Assembly: GCF_009797025.1 (NCBI RefSeq)
Contig: NZ_CP047027.1
Location: 4,402,001-4,466,000, forward strand
Origin: Cellulophaga sp. L1A9
Lineage (GTDB): Bacteria; Bacteroidota; Bacteroidia; Flavobacteriales; Flavobacteriaceae
Direction of reading: 5' to 3'
Length of the DNA stretch: 64,000 bases
This document shows, one piece after another, positions 1-9,742 of this stretch; within the stretch, counting starts at the first letter, position 1, and each line of letters begins with the position of its first letter. The position numbers were made by a program, and so were the translations under genes. Below the pieces are notes generated by a model. It did no database searches. It was given only the letters and a program-made list of their open reading frames with translations, and was not told where the DNA came from.

Positions 1-1130
1 TATTACACATACTGGAGCTTCTATCAATCCTGCTTCGGGTGTAGCACAAAATTTTACAAGTCCTGTTGAGTATACGGTTACCGCAGCAGATGGAACTACA
101 CAAGTGTATTCAGTGACCGTTACTGTTCCAGCTCTTAGTAGTACCAAAGAAATCACAGCATTTACAATTGGTGGAGTAAGTGGAACCATCACAGGAGCGA
201 ATATTAGTCTAGCCTTACCTGCAGGAACTGATGTTACTACACTTTCACCATCTATTACACATACTGGAGCTTCTATCAGTCCTGCTTCAGGTGTAGCGCA
301 AAATTTTACAAGTCCTGTTGAGTATACAGTTACCGCTGCAGATGGAACTACGCAAGTGTATTCAGTGACCGTTACCGCTCCTGCGCTTAGTAGTGATAAA
401 AACATTACTTTATTTATAATTGGAACGGTAAACGGAACTATCACAGGAACGAATATTAGTCTGATTTTACCAGCAGGAACCGATGTTACTGCGCTTTCAC
501 CTTCCATTACACATACTGGAGTTTCTATCAATCCTGCTACTGGTGCAGCACAAGACTTTTCTAGTCCTGTGAGTTATACTGTAACAGCAGCGGACGGGTC
601 TACACAAGTGTATTTAGTGACTGTAACTGCTCCTGCGCTTAGTAGTGATAAAGACATTACTTTATTTATTATTAATGGGGAGGTAGTAAATAATCCTTCA
701 TCAGCATTTACCATTACCCTTCCAGCAGGGACAGATGTTACCACATTAAGTCCTACCATAGTACATGAGGGAAACTCGATCAGTCCTGCTTCAGATGTAG
801 CGCAAAATTTTACAAGTCCTGTTGATTATACGGTTACCGCTGCAGATGGAACAACACAAGTGTATTCAGTAACTGTGACTGCTCCTGCGCTTAGTAGTAC
901 CAAAGCAATCACATCATTTACAATTAATGGAACGAATGGAACTTTCTCAGGAACAAATATAACTGTGAGACTACCGTACGGAACTGAAGTAACTGCATCA
1001 ACACCCTCAATAACTTATAATGGTGCTACTATTGTACCTAATGCAGGAGTATCTCAAAATTTCACAAATCCAATCACTTATACGGTAACGGCAGATGATA
1101 ATACAACACAATCGTATATTGTTACGGTAA
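1..1130 (+). repeat. Tandem ~252 bp coding repeats (DUF5018 units)
   Basis: Nucleotide-level tandem repeats with a period of about 252 bp. The segment starting 'tattacacatactggagc' at position 1 recurs near 253 and, more diverged, near 505. The 'gttaccgctgcagatggaac' type segment recurs in each unit. The first two units are nearly identical in DNA, later ones have drifted, which suggests recent unit duplication or gene conversion. The array is wholly coding. Confidence 0.85.
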
Positions 1131-1486
1131 TTGTACCATCTGCTATGTTCAATCAACTCACAGGGGAATTAACTGCTGAAGCCGGAACAGAAATAACAAT
1201 AAGATTACAATATAATGATGTAGATGATGATGGTCTTTCCCGTTTAGAAGCTAATTCTAGCTCAGGAACTAACCTTGGTGATGCCTATGTATACTGGGGA
1301 AGTGGTGATTTAGTTGAAGATAGTTTTACTTTTCTAATGCCAGATGATAATGTCGCATACATTAGTGGATTCATTGATACAGGAGAATATGGCCCTGGAG
1401 AAACCCAATTTTTCATTTCTGCAGTTGGTTTTTCCACCTCAGAAAGTATGTATACATCTGGAGGTACAAGTACATTCCCAGAATAG
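2..1486 (+). CDS. DUF5018-type repeat surface protein (5' partial)
   Basis: The reading frame is open from the left edge of the window, so the start and signal peptide lie outside. What is visible is a string of about 84-residue units, each running from an SSxKxIT start through a NISLxLPAGTDVT core, a THTGASIxPxSGVAQ segment and a final YTVTAADGTTQxYxVTV strand. This pattern matches DUF5018-like Ig-fold repeats of Bacteroidota cell-surface proteins. After roughly four and a half repeats comes a non-repeat C-terminal domain of about 110 residues rich in Asp, Gly and Ser (DVDDDG, GGTSTFPE end). I see no Por sorting domain at the C terminus. Role is unknown; surface adhesion or a structural stalk is inference. 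The following gene is a related protein 57 bp downstream, probably co-transcribed. Confidence 0.85.
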   Translation: MTHTGASINPASGVAQNFTSPVEYTVTAADGTTQVYSVTVTVPALSSTKEITAFTIGGVSGTITGANISLALPAGTDVTTLSPSITHTGASISPASGVAQNFTSPVEYTVTAADGTTQVYSVTVTAPALSSDKNITLFIIGTVNGTITGTNISLILPAGTDVTALSPSITHTGVSINPATGAAQDFSSPVSYTVTAADGSTQVYLVTVTAPALSSDKDITLFIINGEVVNNPSSAFTITLPAGTDVTTLSPTIVHEGNSISPASDVAQNFTSPVDYTVTAADGTTQVYSVTVTAPALSSTKAITSFTINGTNGTFSGTNITVRLPYGTEVTASTPSITYNGATIVPNAGVSQNFTNPITYTVTADDNTTQSYIVTVIVPSAMFNQLTGELTAEAGTEITIRLQYNDVDDDGLSRLEANSSSGTNLGDAYVYWGSGDLVEDSFTFLMPDDNVAYISGFIDTGEYGPGETQFFISAVGFSTSESMYTSGGTSTFPE

Positions 1487-1543
1487 TAAAAAATAATTTA
1501 TAAATATTTACAAATTATTTTTTGAATATTTAAAGAATCTAAC

Positions 1544-3952
1544 ATGAAAAATATAGGGCTCTGTTTTAGTTTAATTTTATTAGTGATAATTAGCTGCACC
1601 AAAGAGGTAGGTCTTTATACAGAGGTAGAATTTGAAATTTCAGAAACTCATGTGGCAGATGGTTTTATCAATACACCTCTCGCGACTTCCATTACGGTTA
1701 CTCCAGAAGAATTGGTAGATAGCTATTCTTATACGTATTCCTATAAAATTAATACAGGCGAAGGGTATTTTCAAGATGAATCTGGAGCTACTATTTCGGA
1801 AGGAGATAAAATAGGGTTGAATCCATTATCAGCCTCACTGAATTATATTGCCACAAAAATTGGCGATCACTCGATAACTTTTACCGCAGAAGATACTTTT
1901 GGTTTTGCGGAAGCAGTAACTTTAAGTTATACTATATCAAACGTTCCCGTTTCTTGGACTGCTACAGGTCCTACAGGACAAGTTTTATTAGGTACATCAC
2001 AAGATATCACTGTTGTTTTAGGGAGTGAAACTACAGGTACAGGAGTTACATATGAAAGAAACTATTCGTTTACAGAAGGAACAGGTAACCTAACTTCTTC
2101 TCCAACCGGAACAAGCGAAACCTTAAATGAATTTGTTAGCATTTTACCAGGAACGTATACCCTAACGTATGTTTCTACTGAAGTAGGACAAACAACTTTG
2201 GAGTTTTTATTAAAAGATTCAAACGGACAAGAAATAGTTAAAACCGTAAGTTTTGAAGTTGTAGATGAGCTTTCTACAGAAAAGGAAATTACATCATTTA
2301 TAGTAAACGGAGTAGCAGGAACTCCTAGTGGAACTTCCATTAACCTTGTACTTCCTGAAGGTACTGACTTAACTGCTTTATCTCCAGTAATTATACATAC
2401 AGGAGCAAGTATTTCCCCAGAATCAGAAACAACTCAAGACTTTACGAATCCAGTAATTTATACGGTTACGGCTCAAGATCAAACGATACAAGAATATACC
2501 GTTACTTTAAGTGTCGAAGGAAATGATGCTAAAGATATTACTGATTTTATAATTGATGGAGTTGATGGAATTATTACAGGAACCAATATTTCCGTAATCT
2601 TACCAGCAGGAACAGATGTTACCGCATTAAATCTTACTGTTATTCATACTGGTGCTTCTGTAAATCCTACTTCTGGAGTAGCGCAAGACTTTACCAATCC
2701 TGTGGAGTATACCGTTACCGCAGCAGATGGAACTACTAAAGTGTATACTATTACGGTGAGTTTAGCTCCAGCCCTTAGTAGTGATAATGACATTACATCA
2801 TTTAGTATTGATGGAGTTGCTGGCGTTATATCAGGAACAACAATTACAGTATCACTTCCTGCTGGAACAGATGTAAGTACTTTAACGCCTGCAATAATTC
2901 ATAATGGAAATACTATAAATCCAGATACAGGAATAGCTCAAGATTTTACAAACCCGATTACCTATACGGTGACAGCTGATAACTTAGATACTCAAGAATA
3001 TTCGGTAACGGTTATTATGCCTACCCTTAGTGATACGAAGGATATTACATCATTTAGTATTGACGGAGTTGCTGGTGTTATTTCAGGAACAACGATTACG
3101 GTAACACTTCCTGCCGGAACAGATGCGAGTAGTTTAACACCTGCAATAATTCATAATGGAAATACTATAAATCCAGATACAGGGGTGGCTCAAGACTTTA
3201 CAAACCCTGTAGAATATACTGTTGCTGCTGCAAATGGAAGTACTAAAGCATACAATGTTACAATAGTAGTTTCATCGATTGATTTTGAACTGACTTCTAC
3301 TGTAACAGATGATTCATTTGGAGTTACTGGATTTTATGAAAGAGTAAATGTAAGTGCCAACCAATCTTTAAGTTACACTGTAAAATATACGAATAATTTT
3401 AATCTACCATTTGCAGGTTATAATTCAGGAGATGAATATACAATTGAAAGTTTTAATATAATTAATGAGTTTTATAATCCTCAAGATATAATCGGAGATC
3501 ACATCTTAAATTTTGATGTAACTTCAGGTGGAATAACAAAGACAACAACGATTAGTATTAATTATACATTGATTGGTTTGAAAAGTACAGCTCCGGATTA
3601 TGATATAAATATTTTCGACTCATCAGAAGGATTTCTTGACATAATACATTCGACACTATTATTAAATAATAATATTGATGTAAGAGTTACTCATTATGCT
3701 GGAGGTTCGGGATCTTGGCTTGCTGGTAATTATCTTGGCAGCACTTTTAACTATAAATTAAATGAATGGACATTATTTACTGATTACAGTACATACGCTC
3801 TTTTCGGATTTAAATTCTCTTTAAATGACGGGGAACTCGCTATGGCCAAAATAGAAATAAGAGATGAAAATGATCAAATAATAAGCACAACCTATCGAAG
3901 AGTTGGCTTAAGTCCTTATGATTTTGATTCCGCCTGGGATGGTCAACAATAA
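1544..3952 (+). CDS. DUF5018 repeat lipoprotein with N-terminal TraQ-like domains
   Basis: This 802-residue protein begins with a lipoprotein signal peptide ending in an IISC lipobox (Cys near 18), so it is predicted to be a membrane-anchored, probably surface, lipoprotein. Residues ~25-245 hold two Ig-like units with patterns such as YSYKINTGEG and DTFGFAE. They resemble the TraQ/DUF3872 type domain of Bacteroidota conjugation proteins, although no other conjugation gene is nearby. Residues ~246-590 are four DUF5018-like units; the last two are almost identical in protein and DNA. The C-terminal ~210 residues are non-repetitive and different from the upstream gene's C terminus. The pair of genes looks like a duplicated surface-protein family with a shared stalk and different tips. 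Function unknown. Confidence 0.85.
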   Translation: MKNIGLCFSLILLVIISCTKEVGLYTEVEFEISETHVADGFINTPLATSITVTPEELVDSYSYTYSYKINTGEGYFQDESGATISEGDKIGLNPLSASLNYIATKIGDHSITFTAEDTFGFAEAVTLSYTISNVPVSWTATGPTGQVLLGTSQDITVVLGSETTGTGVTYERNYSFTEGTGNLTSSPTGTSETLNEFVSILPGTYTLTYVSTEVGQTTLEFLLKDSNGQEIVKTVSFEVVDELSTEKEITSFIVNGVAGTPSGTSINLVLPEGTDLTALSPVIIHTGASISPESETTQDFTNPVIYTVTAQDQTIQEYTVTLSVEGNDAKDITDFIIDGVDGIITGTNISVILPAGTDVTALNLTVIHTGASVNPTSGVAQDFTNPVEYTVTAADGTTKVYTITVSLAPALSSDNDITSFSIDGVAGVISGTTITVSLPAGTDVSTLTPAIIHNGNTINPDTGIAQDFTNPITYTVTADNLDTQEYSVTVIMPTLSDTKDITSFSIDGVAGVISGTTITVTLPAGTDASSLTPAIIHNGNTINPDTGVAQDFTNPVEYTVAAANGSTKAYNVTIVVSSIDFELTSTVTDDSFGVTGFYERVNVSANQSLSYTVKYTNNFNLPFAGYNSGDEYTIESFNIINEFYNPQDIIGDHILNFDVTSGGITKTTTISINYTLIGLKSTAPDYDINIFDSSEGFLDIIHSTLLLNNNIDVRVTHYAGGSGSWLAGNYLGSTFNYKLNEWTLFTDYSTYALFGFKFSLNDGELAMAKIEIRDENDQIISTTYRRVGLSPYDFDSAWDGQQ
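2760..3240 (+). repeat. Near-identical pair of ~240 bp coding repeats
   Basis: Units three and four of the DUF5018 array share long identical DNA blocks, such as 'gcaataattcataatggaa' at about 2890 and again at about 3141, and the 'atttagtattgatggagtt' type segment at about 2800 and 3051. This points to a recent internal duplication and a likely site of slippage or recombination. Confidence 0.75.
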
Positions 3953-4534
3953 CCAAATTTTTAGCCTATTTTTATAAATTGTCGTGCATAAAATTATCAT
4001 TTCAAATACTATATTTCAAAAAAACAGAATATAACTTGATGTATATTATTGCGCAGTAAAAGAATCTAACTTAATGTAATAAGTTCAACATCAAGAAAGT
4101 TAAAGTACAAAATACCCACTCGAGGAAGAATAAAAAAAAGATATATCGGCGAACACGCCCAATTAAAGCAAGTAGACGACAATCTAGAAGTTATAATCCA
4201 AAGAGTTGCCCTAAGTTTAAGACCATAAGTTGTTAAAAAAAAGAATGGAGATATCGAAGTTGATTTAATGATGGAAAGCAATATTAAATCAACATCTAAA
4301 TACTAAAACTTATTTTAAAAAACCTTGCACTTCACAAAATAAAAATACTTTAGAAAGAGTGTCTAAGAAAAAATAAAAGAGGTTGAAAAATTATTAAATT
4401 ACAATCCTTTTAAAAAGTATAATTATTATTTAAATTTTGAAGTTGTAATTTAAAAAGTTAAAATTATCCATTCAGACTTTGGTAAAGCCTAACATATTTA
4501 TATTTTATTAAGATTTGGTACTAGCAATTATACA
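3953..4534. other. Gene-free stretch with possible decayed ORF
   Basis: A 582 bp AT-rich gap between convergent genes. No intact gene, IS end or clear terminator was found. On the plus strand, 4073-4306 reads as a plausible peptide (TRGRIKKRYIGEHAQLKQV ... DIEVDLMMESNIKSTSKY) broken by a single TAA near 4231-4233 and lacking a good start. A second short open segment, in another frame, lies around 4360-4450. These may be remnants of a lost gene. I do not recognise the family, and chance open frames cannot be excluded. Confidence 0.4.
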
Positions 4535-6640
4535 CTAACTAATATACTTCCAAATATTTTTATGGGTAACTAATTGTGCATAGGTATAATTAATTACGGC
4601 ATTCTCATCTTTAGCAAGGGTGGGGTCGTCTTTTAAGAGTTGTAAAGCATAGTAACGGGCTGTTTTTAGAATGTCATTGTCTCGGACGATATCTGCAATC
4701 TTTAGATTTAGCATGCCGCTTTGCTGGGTTCCCATTAAATCTCCAGGACCACGGAGTTTTAAGTCCACCTCTGCGATTTCAAAACCGTCGTTGGTACGGA
4801 CCATCGTTTCCAACCGCGTTTTTGCTTCTGCAGATAGTTTAAAACTGGTCATCAGAATACAAAAACTTTGGTCTGCTCCACGGCCAACACGCCCGCGTAA
4901 TTGGTGCAATTGTGATAATCCAAAGCGTTCCGCACTTTCTATAATCATCACAGAAGCATTGGGTACATTAACGCCCACTTCTATAACTGTTGTTGCTACC
5001 ATAATCTGCGTTTCACCCTTTACAAAACGCTGCATTTCATATTCTTTATCCACAGGTTTCATTTGCCCATGTACAATAGAAATTTGATATTCAGGCTGTG
5101 GAAAATCACGCGCAATACTTTCATAGCCATCCATTAAATCCTTATAATCCAAGGCTTCAGATTCTTGAATTAAAGGATAAACCACATAGATCTGTCTTCC
5201 TTTTTTAATTTCCTCCCGGATAAAATGAAATACTTTTAATCGGTTAGAATCATACCGATGTACTGTTTTAATAGGCTTACGACCTGGAGGTAATTCATCA
5301 ATCACAGAAATATCTAAATCGCCATACAAACTCATCGCCAAGGTTCTGGGGATTGGCGTGGCTGTCATCACTAAAACATGTGGTGGTATCGTATTCTTAT
5401 GCCATAATTTAGAACGCTGTGCTACACCAAAACGATGCTGTTCATCTACAATGGCCAAGCCTAAATTTTTATACTGCACTTTATCCTCCAATAGGGCATG
5501 GGTGCCTATTAAAATTTGAAGTTCCCCACTTTCTAACTGCTCGTGTATCACCTTTCGAGAGGACTTTTTAACGGAACCAGTTAATAGCGAAACCGTAATG
5601 CCCACGCCTTCTAACAGTTCTTGGATACCTACAAAATGTTGATTCGCTAAAATCTCTGTAGGTGCCATCAAGCAGGCCTGAAATCCGTTATCAATTGCTA
5701 ATAACATCGCCATTAAAGCAACGATTGTTTTACCTGAACCAACATCACCTTGCAATAGCCTATTCATTTGTGCATTGCTCCCTAAGTCTGCCCGAATTTC
5801 TTTCAGAACTCGTTTTTGTGCATTTGTAAGATCAAATGGCAAATGGTTGCTGTAAAAATCATTAAAAATAGTACCTACCTTATCAAAAGGAAAGCCTTTA
5901 ATACGCTTTTTATGCAACATATTCTTAGCAATGAGTTGCAGCTGAATATAAAAAAGCTCTTCAAATTTTAATCGGAATTGAGCTTTGGCTAAAAGTTCTT
6001 GATTTTTAGGGAAGTGAATATTAAACATCGCTTCACTCTTAGAAATTAAATGGAGCTCTTCTATAATTTTAGGAGAGAGTGCTTCCGTAAACTTCCCATT
6101 CAGTTCTACAAATATCTGCTGAATTAACTTACTTAGTACTCTATTGGTAATCCCTTTATTACTCAGTTTCTCTGTAGAAGGATACACGGGTTGCATGTAT
6201 ATCTTTAAACCCTTTTCATGATCCACAAGTAATTCCATTTCTGGGTGTGGCATTGAAAAAGTGCCATTGTAAAAATTAGTTTTTCCGAAAACTACATAGG
6301 GTACATTGATCTTCAAATTCTCACGAATCCATTTCTGCCCTCTAAACCATACCAATTCCATTTTACCTGTATCATCTATAAAGGTTGCAACTAAGCGGTT
6401 CCCTTTTTTTTGTGCTACAGATTTAATATGGGTAATTTTTCCAACTACCTGAACCTCTGAAGAATTTTGCTGTAATAGCTTAATTTTATAGTACTGTGTC
6501 TTATCAATATAGCGATGAGGAAATAGATTGATAAGATCTTGATAGGTTTGAATGCCAAGCTCTGACTGCAAACTATTAGCCCTATTAGGACCAACACCTT
6601 TTAAATAAGCAATGGGAGTTTGTAAAAAATTTGCATTCAT
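4535..6640 (-). CDS. recG: ATP-dependent DNA helicase RecG
   Basis: This is a branched-DNA (Holliday junction and stalled-fork) helicase of normal RecG length, 701 residues. The N-terminal ~270 residues form the wedge/OB domain that contacts the fork. The helicase core follows, with Walker A GDVGSGKT near residue 300, a DEQH box near 397 and the TATPIPRTLA motif III near 425. The C-terminal helicase domain contains the QLRGRVGRG motif VI, followed by the short RecG-specific C-terminal segment. It is divergent from the M1 peptidase gene, with 80 bp between the start codons. A candidate promoter lies directly upstream, so close that the mRNA could be nearly leaderless. Confidence 0.97.
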   Translation of the reverse strand: MNANFLQTPIAYLKGVGPNRANSLQSELGIQTYQDLINLFPHRYIDKTQYYKIKLLQQNSSEVQVVGKITHIKSVAQKKGNRLVATFIDDTGKMELVWFRGQKWIRENLKINVPYVVFGKTNFYNGTFSMPHPEMELLVDHEKGLKIYMQPVYPSTEKLSNKGITNRVLSKLIQQIFVELNGKFTEALSPKIIEELHLISKSEAMFNIHFPKNQELLAKAQFRLKFEELFYIQLQLIAKNMLHKKRIKGFPFDKVGTIFNDFYSNHLPFDLTNAQKRVLKEIRADLGSNAQMNRLLQGDVGSGKTIVALMAMLLAIDNGFQACLMAPTEILANQHFVGIQELLEGVGITVSLLTGSVKKSSRKVIHEQLESGELQILIGTHALLEDKVQYKNLGLAIVDEQHRFGVAQRSKLWHKNTIPPHVLVMTATPIPRTLAMSLYGDLDISVIDELPPGRKPIKTVHRYDSNRLKVFHFIREEIKKGRQIYVVYPLIQESEALDYKDLMDGYESIARDFPQPEYQISIVHGQMKPVDKEYEMQRFVKGETQIMVATTVIEVGVNVPNASVMIIESAERFGLSQLHQLRGRVGRGADQSFCILMTSFKLSAEAKTRLETMVRTNDGFEIAEVDLKLRGPGDLMGTQQSGMLNLKIADIVRDNDILKTARYYALQLLKDDPTLAKDENAVINYTYAQLVTHKNIWKYIS

Positions 6641-6644
6641 GCGA

Positions 6645-6675
6645 CTAAAATACTCCTTAGAAACAAAGGAACAAA
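6645..6675 (-). promoter_or_regulatory. Candidate recG promoter (TTTG-N19-TATTTTAG)
   Basis: Read on the minus strand, a TTTG -33 element (6672-6675) is followed after exactly 19 bp by TATTTTAG (6645-6652), one base off the Bacteroidota TAnnTTTG -7 element. The -7 box ends only four bases before the recG ATG at 6640, so the transcript would have almost no leader. Prediction from pattern only. Confidence 0.4.
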
Positions 6676-6720
6676 AACCAAATTGCTTATTTTGGTATTG
6701 ATTTTGAATTTTATTAAAAT

Positions 6721-8811
6721 ATGCGGAATTTATTTTTAACTTTTATCTGTTTTCTTTCTACTTTTTTAAATGCTCAAGAGCAGAAATCGGTCGATTTTAT
6801 CTCTGGTACAGCTTCACTTTCTATTCTTCCTAAGGAAAAGCAAATTATAGGCACGGTAACCTATTCTTTTGAGGTTTTAAAAGATGTGGATAGTATTTTT
6901 CTAGATGCTAAAAACATCAATTTTACAGCCCTAAAACTTAATGGTAAAAAAGTTAAGTATGTTAATGATGAAAAACATATTATTATAAAAAAACGGTTTA
7001 AGAAAGGAAAATCACAGACACTACATCTTTCTTATGTAGCGCAACCTAAGCAAACCGTTTATTTTATTGGTTGGGATGATGCTACTAGTACAAATAAACA
7101 AGTTTGGACACAGGGTCAGGGAAAATACACTAGCCAATGGTTGCCAAGTTTTGATGATATGAATGAAAAAGTGGTCTTTGACTTAAATATTACGTTTGAT
7201 TCTGATTATCAAGTAATTGCCAATGGTATATTAATTGACGCCAAAAAAAACGCAAACGATATGACTACTTGGTCCTATGACATGGAACAGCCTATGAGTA
7301 GTTATCTCTTAGCTTTTGCTATTGCAAAATATGACAAAAAAACGGTAACCAGTAATAGCGGTGTTCCTCTAGAGCTATATTATTATCATAAAGACAGTAT
7401 AAAGTTTGAACCAACCTATCGCTATTCTAAAGAAATTTTCGATTTTTTAGAACGTGAAATCGGAATGGATTACCCTTGGCAAAATTACAAACAAGTACCT
7501 GTTAAAGATTTTCTGTATGCAGGAATGGAAAATACAACCATAACTATTTTTTCCGATGGGTATATGATAGATTCCATTGCTTTTGTTGATAAAAATTATG
7601 TAAATATCAATGCACACGAATTAGCACATCAATGGTTTGGAGATTTAGTAACAGAGGTAGATGGTCATCATCATTGGCTGCAAGAAGGTTTTGCTACCTA
7701 CTATGCACTACTAGCAGAAAAAGAACTTTTGGGAGATGAAGAATTCTATTGGAAATTATTTGATACTGCAGAAACTTTGCAGAACAGTACTGTAGATGGC
7801 AAAGGAGAGTCTTTACAAGACCCGAAAGCAAGTAGCCTCACCTTTTACGAGAAAGGCGCCTGGGCTTTGATAATGCTTAAAAATGAAATAGGAGCAGAGA
7901 CCTTCAAAAAAGGGATTCCGAAGTATTTAGAAAAATACAAATTTAGGAATGTAACAATAAAAGAGTTTCTTCAGGAAATGGAGGCTGCCTGTGGCAAACC
8001 CTTAGACAGTTTTGAGACAGTATGGTTGGAAGGAAAAGAATTTCCCAATGAAGCTGCGTTAACGTATTTGAAAAAGAATTCTTCAAGCATAGCCACTTTT
8101 ATAAAACTTCAACATGAAGTAGGTGCTTTAATAGCGCAAAAAGAACAGGCAGCTTTAATTGAAAAGGCCTATGATGCATCCACTTCTATCGCATTGAAAA
8201 AAAGAATCATTCTAAACTATTCCGAATTATTTTCAGAAGATTTTATCAAGAAAATATTGGCTTCAAATAGATTAAAATTACGACAGGCATTGCTATTAAA
8301 AACGGTTCAAATTCCTGCGGGCTTGCAGCCAGATTTTGAATCGCTCTTAGAAGATCAAAGTTATATTACGGTAGAGAATGCACTATACCGACTCTTTTTG
8401 AACTTTCCTGAGCAAAGAAAAAAGTATTTGGACCAAACAAAAGATATCATTGGTTTCTCTGATAAAAATGTGCGTCTATTATGGCTAACACTAGCCTTGG
8501 TTACTGAAGATTATAACAGTTTAAAAACCAAAGACTATTTTGATGAATTGGGGAGTTATACTAATCCTAAATACGATCCTAAAACACGTGAAACCGCTTT
8601 TCAATATTTGTTTCAAACTTTTGGATTAACAGATACCAACTTAGAAGATTTAGCAAAGGCTAGTATCCATCACAGTTGGCAGTTTAAAAAATTTGCAAGA
8701 ACATTATTTGATGAGTTGCTAAAAGATGAAGCCTATAAAAATAGAATTATTACTTTGTTGCCTAAATTAAATGAAAAAGAAAAACTGTATCTTACTAATA
8801 AACTAGAGTAG
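6721..8811 (+). CDS. Secreted M1 family aminopeptidase
   Basis: This is a zinc metallo-aminopeptidase (gluzincin, M1). A signal peptide (about 18 residues, ending in LNAQ) predicts export to the periplasm. The N-terminal beta domain is followed by a GAMEN-type exopeptidase motif, here AGMEN near residue 267. The zinc site HELAH is at 299-303 with the third ligand Glu at 322 in WLQEGFATYY, exactly 18 residues on, so it should be catalytically competent. The C-terminal ~250 residues are helical and relatively short, giving a total of 696. It removes N-terminal residues from peptides, probably in nutrient peptide breakdown. The next gene starts one base after its stop, so the two patatin genes probably share its transcript. 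Confidence 0.93.
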   Translation: MRNLFLTFICFLSTFLNAQEQKSVDFISGTASLSILPKEKQIIGTVTYSFEVLKDVDSIFLDAKNINFTALKLNGKKVKYVNDEKHIIIKKRFKKGKSQTLHLSYVAQPKQTVYFIGWDDATSTNKQVWTQGQGKYTSQWLPSFDDMNEKVVFDLNITFDSDYQVIANGILIDAKKNANDMTTWSYDMEQPMSSYLLAFAIAKYDKKTVTSNSGVPLELYYYHKDSIKFEPTYRYSKEIFDFLEREIGMDYPWQNYKQVPVKDFLYAGMENTTITIFSDGYMIDSIAFVDKNYVNINAHELAHQWFGDLVTEVDGHHHWLQEGFATYYALLAEKELLGDEEFYWKLFDTAETLQNSTVDGKGESLQDPKASSLTFYEKGAWALIMLKNEIGAETFKKGIPKYLEKYKFRNVTIKEFLQEMEAACGKPLDSFETVWLEGKEFPNEAALTYLKKNSSSIATFIKLQHEVGALIAQKEQAALIEKAYDASTSIALKKRIILNYSELFSEDFIKKILASNRLKLRQALLLKTVQIPAGLQPDFESLLEDQSYITVENALYRLFLNFPEQRKKYLDQTKDIIGFSDKNVRLLWLTLALVTEDYNSLKTKDYFDELGSYTNPKYDPKTRETAFQYLFQTFGLTDTNLEDLAKASIHHSWQFKKFARTLFDELLKDEAYKNRIITLLPKLNEKEKLYLTNKLE

Positions 8812-8812
8812 T

Positions 8813-9730
8813 ATGAGAGCATTAGTAATTTCTGGAGGTGGGAGCAAAGGTGCTTTTGCAGGTGGTGTTGCGCAATATCTTATTGAAGAGGCACAACGGG
8901 AGTATGATCTACTTATAGGAACATCTACGGGGAGTCTTTTAATTTCTCATTTGGGGCTTAAAAAAATAGAAAAAATAAAAAATATTTATACCTCTGTAAG
9001 TCAAGAGGACATTTTTAGTAATTGTCCATTCTCTATACAAAAAAAGCATGGTGTTGAAAGTATAGGAATCCACCATTTTAATGTGCTGAAAAATTTTTAC
9101 CGCGGAAGTAAAACCTTTGGAGAGAGCCATAAGCTTCTAAAGCTGATTAAAAATACTATAACTATGTCAGAATTTGAAGAACTAATAAATGGTACTAAAG
9201 ATATCGTGGTAACTGTTTCTAACTTATCTCTTAACCAAGTAGAATATAAATCAATTAATGATTTTTCCTATGATGAGTTTTGCGAATGGGTATGGATCTC
9301 TTGTAACTATACGCCATTCATGAGCTTAGTAAAGAAAAATGGTTGTGAATATGCTGATGGTGGTTTAGGTACTATGGTTCCTATTGAAGAAGCTATTAAA
9401 CGTGGTGCTACCACGATAGATGCTATAATTTTACAAACAGAAGTCACACATTTAAACCGGATGCCTTCTAAAAATGTTTTTTCATTATTAACCAATATGT
9501 TTGCGTTTATGCTGGATCGTATAGAGCATCAAAATATAAGAATAGGGAAGTATGTAGCAAGCCATAATAATGCAATCATTAACTTTTATTACACTCCCAC
9601 TGTTTTAACTACAAATTCACTTATTTTTGACAAAGCTAAAATGACTGCTTGGTGGAAAAGTGGATTTAACTATGCTAAATTCAAAACCTCAGAAAGTAGT
9701 CCGCTAGAACCAGAAGGAACCAACCAATAA
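8813..9730 (+). CDS. Patatin-like phospholipase (tandem copy 1)
   Basis: A 305-residue patatin-family acyl hydrolase. The glycine-rich oxyanion motif GGGSKGAFAGG (residues 8-18), the nucleophile elbow GTSTG (Ser near 39) and the DGG of the Ser-Asp dyad (in EYADGGLG near 182) are all present, so lipid acyl hydrolase activity is expected. There is no signal peptide or membrane segment, which predicts a cytosolic location. It starts one base after the M1 peptidase stop codon and is followed 12 bp later by a paralogue of similar length and clear sequence similarity. Substrate is unknown; membrane phospholipids or lysophospholipids are the family norm. Confidence 0.9.
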   Translation: MRALVISGGGSKGAFAGGVAQYLIEEAQREYDLLIGTSTGSLLISHLGLKKIEKIKNIYTSVSQEDIFSNCPFSIQKKHGVESIGIHHFNVLKNFYRGSKTFGESHKLLKLIKNTITMSEFEELINGTKDIVVTVSNLSLNQVEYKSINDFSYDEFCEWVWISCNYTPFMSLVKKNGCEYADGGLGTMVPIEEAIKRGATTIDAIILQTEVTHLNRMPSKNVFSLLTNMFAFMLDRIEHQNIRIGKYVASHNNAIINFYYTPTVLTTNSLIFDKAKMTAWWKSGFNYAKFKTSESSPLEPEGTNQ

Positions 9731-9742
9731 AAAATTAAAAAT

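Noticed and set aside
574..759. Minus-strand ORF inside the DUF5018 repeats.
   Set aside because: Shadow of the plus-strand repeat gene; same region is clearly coding in the other direction.
1544..3952. Conjugative element suggested by TraQ-like domains.
   Set aside because: No other transfer gene, relaxase, integrase or direct-repeat edge in the window.
4066..4281. 71-residue minus-strand ORF in the gene-free gap.
   Set aside because: Composition is poor (Leu, Ser, Ile rich, no motif), and the plus strand reads more like protein.
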